Shown piece by piece: positions 4,511 through 9,107 of a DNA stretch of 9,107 nucleotides (position 1 is the first letter of the stretch; each line of letters opens with the position of its first letter). Source of the stretch: an uncultured Bacilli bacterium (GTDB lineage: Bacteria; Bacillota_I; Bacilli_A; RF39; UBA660); assembly GCA_944358565.1 (NCBI GenBank), contig CALVRK010000039.1, forward strand, positions 1 to 9,107. The letters are read 5' to 3'. Below the pieces are notes generated by a model that saw nothing but the letters and a program-made list of their open reading frames with translations, was not told where the DNA came from and ran no database searches. Both the position numbers and the translations under genes were made by a program.

Positions 4511-7003
4511 ATGAATTTTTTCAAAAAGATATTTGATCATGAATATAAAGAATTAGAAAGATTTAAAAAAATTGCGGATGAAATCGATGCCTTAGATGAA
4601 GAAATGTCTAAATTAACCGATAAACAATTAAAAGCAAAAACCAAAGAATTTAAAGATAGACTACAAAACGGAGAAACTTTAGAGGATATTAAAGTTGAAG
4701 CTTTTGCTGTTGCTAGAGAAGCCGCTTACCGTGTTATTGGTGAAAAACCATATTATGTACAATTATTAGGCGGACTTGCTATTCATTATGGTAATATCGC
4801 CGAAATGAAAACTGGTGAAGGTAAAACCTTAACATCTATCTTACCAGCATACTTAAATGCTTTAACTGGTGATGGAGTACATATTATCACCGTTAACGAA
4901 TATCTAGCTGGTCGTGATGCTAACTGGATGGGTAAAATTTATGAGTTTTTAGGTCTAACCGTTGGTATTAACTATCGTGAATATAATCAAGAACAAAAAA
5001 GAGCGGCCTACAACTGCGATATCATGTATTCGACAAATAATGAAATCGGATTTGATTATCTAAGAGATAACATGGTAGTACGTGCTGAAGATAGAGTTCA
5101 AAGACCACTTAACTTTGTTATCATCGATGAAGTCGACTCAGTTTTAATCGATGAGGCTAGAACTCCATTAATTATTTCTGGTGGAAAAATGCAATCCGCA
5201 AACTTATATCAACAAGCCGATAAATTTGCTAAAACCTTAAAAGAAAACGAAGGATACATTTATGATGAAAAAACTAAAGCCACTTCATTAGATGAAACAG
5301 GTATTAAAAAAGCTGAAAAATACTTCAATGTTAAAAACTTATATGACATTGAACACGCAACTTTAGTTCACTTTATTAATCAAGCTTTGCACGCTAACTA
5401 CAGTATGAAAAAAGACTTCGATTACGTCATTCAAGATGGAAAAATCGTTATTGTTGACCAATTTACTGGTCGTTTAATGCCAGGAAGAAACTTCTCAGAG
5501 GGATTACATCAAGCAATTGAAGCTAAGGAAGGCGTTCAAATCAATGAAGAAACTAAGACTTTAGCAACTATTACATTCCAAAACTTATTCAGAATGTATA
5601 AGAAAATTGCTGGTATGACTGGTACAGCAAAAACTGAAGAAGAAGAATTTAGAGATATTTATAACATGTATGTTATTCAAATACCAACTAATAAACCGAT
5701 TATTCGTCAAGATTATAGCGATTTAATCTTTGCTACAGCCGAAGGTAAATATAATGCTATCGTTAAAGAAATTAAAGAAAGACACGAAAAAGGTCAACCA
5801 GTTCTAGTTGGTACTGTTGCCGTTGAAAACAGTGAAAAACTAAGTAAAATGCTTAAAAAAGAACACATTCCACATGAAGTATTAAATGCTAAAAACAATG
5901 CTCGTGAAGCTGAAATCATTGCTAAGGCTGGTGAAAAAGGTGCTGTTACTATCGCTACTAACATGGCTGGTCGTGGTACCGACATCAAACTGGGTAAAGG
6001 TGTTAAAGAATTAGGTGGACTATGTGTTTTAGGAACTGAAAGACATGAATCTAGACGTATTGATAATCAGTTAAGAGGACGTTCTGGTCGTCAAGGTGAC
6101 CCAGGAATGACTCAATTCTGTGTTTCATTTGAAGATGACTTAATGGTAAGATTTGGTACTGATAGTGCTAAACACTTATTACAAAAAGTTGGCTTTGATG
6201 GTGAATTATCAATTAGAAGTAAAGCTTTATCAAGATCAATTGAATCAGCTCAAAAACGTGTTGAAGGTAATAACTTCGATACTCGTAAACATTTACTAGA
6301 ATATGATGACGTTATTAATAACCAACGTATGATTATATATGGTAGACGTAATCAAATATTAGATAGCGATTCTATCCACAGCATTACTTTAGAACATTTC
6401 AAAAATCATATTGCTAATATTGTAAATAGTCATTTAATTGATAGTAATAAATTAACTGGTCTAGATGTTACTGAAATTTTAGAAACAGTTAATGAAAACC
6501 TACTTAAAAATGACTTGTCAGTTGATGAATTAGAAGAGTTAGATCCAGAAAGCTTAATTGAAACTATTTATGAACATGTATGTGAAGAATATGAAACTAA
6601 ACTTGAACAATTCCCAGATGAACTTAAAAACGAATTTGAAAAAGCTATTTCATTAAGAGTTATCGATACTCATTGGATGGAACACATCAATGCGATGAGT
6701 CTACTTCGTGAAGGAATTTATTTAAGACAATATGCTCAAGAAAACCCACTTCAAGCATATACTGCCGAAGGTTACGAAATGTTTGATAACTTATTAGCAA
6801 CCATTGATATGGATATCAGCAGATATTTATTAAATGCTGAAATCAGACAAAATACTGAAAGAAAACAAGTTATTAATGGAACTCCAAATGAAGATAAGAG
6901 CAAAACAAAAAAACAAACTCCAAAAAGAGTTAAAAAAGTCGGTCGTAACGACCCATGCCCTTGTGGTTCGGGTAAAAAATACAAGAACTGTTGTGGAAAG
7001 TAG
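4511..7003 (+). CDS. secA: Protein translocase motor ATPase SecA
   Basis: Essential ATPase, 830 residues, that drives preproteins through the SecYEG channel at the inner face of the membrane. Nucleotide-binding fold 1 has Walker A MKTGEGKT (99-106) and Walker B VIIDEVDSVLIDEARTP (about 203-219). The second ATPase domain has TNMAGRGTDIKLGKGV and QLRGRSGRQGDPG, the SecA helicase-like motifs. The scaffold and two-helix-finger region includes the conserved IDTHWMEHINAM. The end is the zinc- and SecB/ribosome-binding tail CPCGSGKKYKNCCGK. The length is close to the roughly 840 residues of Bacillus subtilis SecA. ATG at 4511 is chosen over the in-frame ATG at 4502 because AAAGGA sits at the right distance only for the former. 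In many Bacillota prfB follows secA; here the gene is followed by a terminator and an insertion sequence instead. Confidence 0.98.
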   Translation: MNFFKKIFDHEYKELERFKKIADEIDALDEEMSKLTDKQLKAKTKEFKDRLQNGETLEDIKVEAFAVAREAAYRVIGEKPYYVQLLGGLAIHYGNIAEMKTGEGKTLTSILPAYLNALTGDGVHIITVNEYLAGRDANWMGKIYEFLGLTVGINYREYNQEQKRAAYNCDIMYSTNNEIGFDYLRDNMVVRAEDRVQRPLNFVIIDEVDSVLIDEARTPLIISGGKMQSANLYQQADKFAKTLKENEGYIYDEKTKATSLDETGIKKAEKYFNVKNLYDIEHATLVHFINQALHANYSMKKDFDYVIQDGKIVIVDQFTGRLMPGRNFSEGLHQAIEAKEGVQINEETKTLATITFQNLFRMYKKIAGMTGTAKTEEEEFRDIYNMYVIQIPTNKPIIRQDYSDLIFATAEGKYNAIVKEIKERHEKGQPVLVGTVAVENSEKLSKMLKKEHIPHEVLNAKNNAREAEIIAKAGEKGAVTIATNMAGRGTDIKLGKGVKELGGLCVLGTERHESRRIDNQLRGRSGRQGDPGMTQFCVSFEDDLMVRFGTDSAKHLLQKVGFDGELSIRSKALSRSIESAQKRVEGNNFDTRKHLLEYDDVINNQRMIIYGRRNQILDSDSIHSITLEHFKNHIANIVNSHLIDSNKLTGLDVTEILETVNENLLKNDLSVDELEELDPESLIETIYEHVCEEYETKLEQFPDELKNEFEKAISLRVIDTHWMEHINAMSLLREGIYLRQYAQENPLQAYTAEGYEMFDNLLATIDMDISRYLLNAEIRQNTERKQVINGTPNEDKSKTKKQTPKRVKKVGRNDPCPCGSGKKYKNCCGK

Positions 7004-7101
7004 CATAAAATAAGGAAAAACTTAAAATTAATAAAGGTAACAAATTTATTGTTTGTCAACCAATTATGAAAAAAGTGTACAAAATTTATTGAAAATAAAG
7101 G

Positions 7102-7134
7102 ATGTTAACAAAAATAAATTTGTTGACATTTTTT
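7102..7134 (+). terminator. Terminator downstream of secA
   Basis: ATGTTAACAAA (7102-7112) pairs with TTTGTTGACAT (7119-7129) over 11 bp with one U-G pair, and is followed by T's to 7134. It lies about 100 bases after the secA stop and just before the insertion sequence. The 98 bases between (7004-7101) hold nothing I can identify. Confidence 0.8.
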
Positions 7135-7139
7135 AAAAT

Positions 7140-7147
7140 TTAAATAG
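7140..7147 (+). repeat. Left copy of 8-bp target site duplication
   Basis: TTAAATAG immediately outside the left inverted repeat; an identical copy lies at 8914-8921 outside the right one. Confidence 0.88.
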
Positions 7148-7167
7148 GATAGTGTGAAAAGTTTTAT
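7148..7167 (+). repeat. Left terminal inverted repeat of the insertion sequence
   Basis: Begins GATAGTGTGAAAAGTTT. It is also the outer arm of an imperfect hairpin: TAGTGT (7150-7155) pairs with ACACTA (7177-7182), and AGTTTT (7160-7165) pairs with AAAACT (7170-7175) around ATGG. Confidence 0.85.
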
Positions 7168-7184
7168 GGAAAACTAACACTAAC

Positions 7185-7211
7185 AAAAAAATCTATCAAT
7201 TTGGTGATAGA
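7185..7211 (-). terminator. Transposase terminator
   Basis: On the - strand TCTATCA and TGATAGA form a 7-bp stem with a 6-base loop, followed by seven T's (plus-strand A's 7185-7191). It lies 82 bases past the transposase stop, inside the element. Confidence 0.8.
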
Positions 7212-7293
7212 ATTGATCTTTGAAAATAGACTTAATAAAAAATCAGGAAATTAGTCCACGACAAAAAGTAGTTTTTAATGTAATTTTTAAAAA

Positions 7294-8727
7294 CTATTCA
7301 GAATATGGTTCTGCATATTTACAAGCAAGTCTTATTAGTTCAAGCCACTTGTTCGGCATATTAGGAATATCTTTGAGTTCCTCTAGAACAACAGGAGTTT
7401 CATAGTTAAGAGCTTTATTTGGTCTTAAAAAATTGTTATAAGTGGCAAATAAAACCATATAATTATTGGCATTATCTAAAGATGAAAAACCGCCTTTTGG
7501 CCTATAGTAATACTTTAAAGTTCGATTAAATCTTTCAATAATTTGTTTTTGACTACGGTATTCTTTGGAAGTCTCATCAAGATTTGTAAGTCCAATAACC
7601 TGATATAATTCAAAAGGTAGACCATTTTGACACCAATACTGAACCGCAACATTATAAATAGGATTACCATCAGAAATTACTTTTAAACTATCAGGAAGTT
7701 TGTCGTATTTGGATAAGGTAGAATAAGCTGCTTTGATAGAAGATAAAGAATCTCTTTTGTCAAAGACTCTGTAAGAAGTAACAATCTTTTTAATGGCATC
7801 AAAGTAGAAAAATATATAAGCAGTTTTACCTAATATTTTAATATAAGTTTCATCTGCAGCAATGGTATCTGACAGTTCGTAAGGATAAAATTCAAGTAAC
7901 GCTTGGATGGTAGGAGAAACTGATTTACAATAATTTTCAACAGTCTTATAAGAAATAGACACTTCATGAATGTCTTTTAAAATAGAAGAAGTTTGTCTAT
8001 AAGAAAGCCCATAATTAACATGATAAGTAAGGCATAAACCAAGGACATAATCTGAAGAATAAATTTTAGAAAGATCAACAGGTTGCTTTACAAAATCACG
8101 ATAATCTTTGGTTAAAGTAGGTAAGTCAATATGAAATTTACGATATATGTAATGCATTTTAAATAATGTAGGATTTTCTTCAAACTTTTTCTTATCAGAT
8201 AAAGTTAAAGTAGCTAAATTGTTTAAATAGTATCTGCATTTGTTATTCTTACAGACATATACATCATAATCAGTTCTTTGTTTTCTTAAAACAAGATTAT
8301 GTTCACAATGAGGACATTTTAAGACAACATATTTTTGCTTGCGAGGATTATTAGAAAAAATACGATGACAAACTTTACATTCAAATTGAGTTTGTTTGCC
8401 AGTATTATCATAAAGATAATCTTTAGGAGCTCCACAACAAGGGCATTTGATATTATCTGGAATAGGAGAATTACCATTGCGACGGTTAATAGGTTTAATG
8501 TTGTTTTCTTTAATGAGCTTTTTATAATCCTTATGTTCCATTTTTACAAAAGGTTCTATTAAAGGAGAGTCATCAACTTTAAACTGTTTATATTTTTCAT
8601 CAGTAGGCTTATTACTGGTGATTACATCATCTACTTTGATAAATTTTGATAGAAAAATAATAAATTTCCAAATAATTTTATTAATACTATTTAAAAATTC
8701 AATTAAAACTGATATAATTGTAGACAT
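7294..8727 (-). CDS. Zinc-ribbon DDE transposase of the insertion sequence
   Basis: A 477-residue transposase that should cut and join the ends of its own element. After a hydrophobic N-terminal helix (about 4-30) come two zinc-ribbon-like units: Cys95/Cys98 with Cys117/Cys120 (CPCC, CKVC) and Cys138/Cys141 with Cys159/Cys164 (CPHC, CKNNKC). A helix-turn-helix-like stretch GLSYRQTSSIL (240-250) follows. The catalytic triad is probably Asp292 (ADETYIKILGK), Asp353 (VISDGNP) and Glu398 (IIERFNRTLK), with Lys405 seven residues after the Glu, as in rve/IS6-type enzymes. The spacing between the second Asp and Glu is 44, longer than the 34 or so of classical IS6. The start is the ATG at 8727 with GAGG upstream, which lies inside a hairpin. 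No frameshift or missing catalytic residue is seen. Confidence 0.9.
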   Translation of the reverse strand: MSTIISVLIEFLNSINKIIWKFIIFLSKFIKVDDVITSNKPTDEKYKQFKVDDSPLIEPFVKMEHKDYKKLIKENNIKPINRRNGNSPIPDNIKCPCCGAPKDYLYDNTGKQTQFECKVCHRIFSNNPRKQKYVVLKCPHCEHNLVLRKQRTDYDVYVCKNNKCRYYLNNLATLTLSDKKKFEENPTLFKMHYIYRKFHIDLPTLTKDYRDFVKQPVDLSKIYSSDYVLGLCLTYHVNYGLSYRQTSSILKDIHEVSISYKTVENYCKSVSPTIQALLEFYPYELSDTIAADETYIKILGKTAYIFFYFDAIKKIVTSYRVFDKRDSLSSIKAAYSTLSKYDKLPDSLKVISDGNPIYNVAVQYWCQNGLPFELYQVIGLTNLDETSKEYRSQKQIIERFNRTLKYYYRPKGGFSSLDNANNYMVLFATYNNFLRPNKALNYETPVVLEELKDIPNMPNKWLELIRLACKYAEPYSE

Positions 8728-8782
8728 GACATTACCTCGATTCTTGTTATGTTTCTAAAGACATTATATCGGGTAATGTCAT
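8726..8782 (-). promoter_or_regulatory. Hairpin hiding the transposase ribosome site
   Basis: ATGACATTACC (8726-8736) and GGTAATGTCAT (8772-8782) are perfect inverted repeats; CGAT (8738-8741) and ATCG (8768-8771) extend the stem past one bulged base. In - strand RNA the stem contains the GAGG ribosome site (8735-8738) and the first two bases of the AUG. The native promoter -10 overlaps the loop-side end of the outer arm, so its transcripts lack that arm. On the + strand the hairpin is followed by T's to 8787 and could also terminate antisense transcription. Confidence 0.7.
8763..8768 (-). promoter_or_regulatory. -10 element of the transposase promoter
   Basis: A consensus TATAAT on the - strand. 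The -35 position is weak (TATCAA at 8786-8791, 17-base spacing). Transcription would start near 8756, within the loop of the hairpin, leaving a leader of about 29 bases. Confidence 0.5.
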
Positions 8783-8893
8783 TTTTTGATAGATAAAAAG
8801 GTAAATTTTAACAAAATATTTACTCTAAAAAGGGAGTCATAAGTAATTTGTTAAGAAAAGCCTTTAAATATAAAGAAAAAGCATGGGTAGTGT

Positions 8894-8913
8894 AATAAAC
8901 TATTCACACTACC
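8894..8913 (-). repeat. Right terminal inverted repeat of the insertion sequence
   Basis: Read inward on the - strand it begins GGTAGTGTGAATAGTTT, matching the left end at 16 of 20 positions. The last 8 bases (8906-8913, ACACTACC) also pair perfectly with GGTAGTGT at 8886-8893, making the end a near-perfect palindrome. Confidence 0.85.
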
Positions 8914-8921
8914 TTAAATAG
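8914..8921 (+). repeat. Right copy of 8-bp target site duplication
   Basis: TTAAATAG, identical to 7140-7147. Its last base is directly followed by the AAAGGAGAG ribosome site of the KilA-N gene. Confidence 0.88.
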
Positions 8922-8930
8922 AAAGGAGAG
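8922..8930 (+). promoter_or_regulatory. Ribosome site fixing the TTG start of the KilA-N gene
   Basis: AAAGGAGAG lies 7 bases before TTG at 8938. There is no ATG in frame until near 9084, deep in the conserved domain, so this site decides the start. Confidence 0.8.
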
Positions 8931-8937
8931 ATAAATA

Positions 8938-9107
8938 TTGAAAAAAGATTCAGTAACAACAGAAATAGTAGTAAAAGAAAATAAAATAGGTATATTAAGA
9001 GTAGGAAATATTAATTATATTTCTTTAACTGATTTAGCAAAACAAGCAAATCCTGAGGATCCATCTGGAGTAATTAGAAATTGGATGTCAAATAAAAATT
9101 CATTTGA
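8938..9107 (+). CDS. KilA-N domain protein, 5' part
   Basis: The first 56 residues of a gene that runs out of the window. The segment from about residue 17, IGILRVGNINYISLTDLAKQ, then ANPEDPSGVIRNWMSNKNS, is the N-terminal half of a KilA-N domain, a DNA-binding module known from phage antirepressors and from stand-alone proteins on bacterial chromosomes and genomic islands. The start is TTG, supported by the strong ribosome site. The insertion sequence ends only 24 bases upstream, so any promoter now used must lie inside the element or have been lost. The exact role is unknown: a phage- or island-derived regulator is plausible. The rest of the protein is needed to tell whether it carries a second domain. 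Confidence 0.85.
   Translation, partial: MKKDSVTTEIVVKENKIGILRVGNINYISLTDLAKQANPEDPSGVIRNWMSNKNSF

Larger units (their letters stand above)
7148..8913 (-). mobile_element. Complete 1766-bp insertion sequence with one DDE transposase
   Basis: The ends are defined directly: imperfect terminal inverted repeats (16 of the first 20 positions match, sharing TAGTGTGAA and AGTTT) flanked on both sides by the same 8-bp TTAAATAG. One transposase gene (7294-8727) occupies most of the element, read toward its left end. It has its own terminator at the left end and a regulatory hairpin over the transposase start. An 8-bp duplication fits several families (IS6, ISL3, IS1595, IS256 members). The helix-turn-helix and DDE region look most like the IS6 superfamily, but the double zinc ribbon and larger size do not fit classical IS6, so I leave the family open. 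The intact frame and perfect duplication suggest a fairly recent insertion. Confidence 0.9.

Noticed and set aside
7220..7405. + strand 61-residue frame at the left end of the insertion sequence
   Set aside because: It overlaps the transposase C-terminus on the other strand, is low in complexity and matches nothing.
1..9107. CRISPR arrays, tRNA or rRNA genes
   Set aside because: No regularly spaced direct repeats and no cloverleaf or rRNA signature sequences were seen on either strand.

Overview
This is an AT-rich window that reads as the chromosome of a low-GC Gram-positive bacterium (Bacillota; possibly an Erysipelotrichia- or Mollicute-related Bacilli lineage, which is inference). The reasons are strong Shine-Dalgarno sites, TTG and GTG starts, short hairpin-plus-T-run terminators, a complete Agr-type peptide signalling system, a long-form ribosome hibernation factor next to secA, and one SecA with a C-terminal zinc-binding tail. 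TGG is used for Trp and no in-frame TGA is seen, so the genetic code looks standard.

Layout: 1-252 is the C-terminal end of an unrecognised gene, closed by a terminator. 383-3185 holds a complete but rearranged agr locus. A LytTR response regulator (agrA-like) and an AgrC-like sensor kinase lie on the + strand. The AgrB-like protease and a 39-residue AgrD-like signal precursor lie on the - strand and converge on them, with one symmetric hairpin shared between the two 3' ends. The logic is: AgrB trims and cyclises AgrD, the peptide is sensed by the kinase, and the kinase phosphorylates Asp60 of the regulator. The precursor predicts a Trp-Trp containing macrocycle one residue larger than the staphylococcal ring.

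3222-7003 is a housekeeping block on the + strand: a cold-shock protein behind a structured, gene-free leader region, then hpf (long form), then secA. Each gene has its own promoter-like sequence, and each is followed by a terminator; the one for secA lies about 100 bases beyond its stop.

7140-8921 is an intact insertion sequence of 1766 bp with imperfect terminal inverted repeats, a perfect 8-bp target duplication (TTAAATAG) and a 477-residue zinc-ribbon DDE transposase on the - strand. A strong hairpin hides the transposase ribosome binding site only in transcripts that enter from outside the element; the element's own promoter starts inside the hairpin loop. The element sits between the terminator downstream of secA and the ribosome binding site of a KilA-N domain gene (TTG start, cut by the window end), so it has separated that gene from its original upstream DNA.

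The most interesting items are the convergent agr locus with its predicted six-residue ring signal, and the self-limiting translation hairpin of the insertion sequence.
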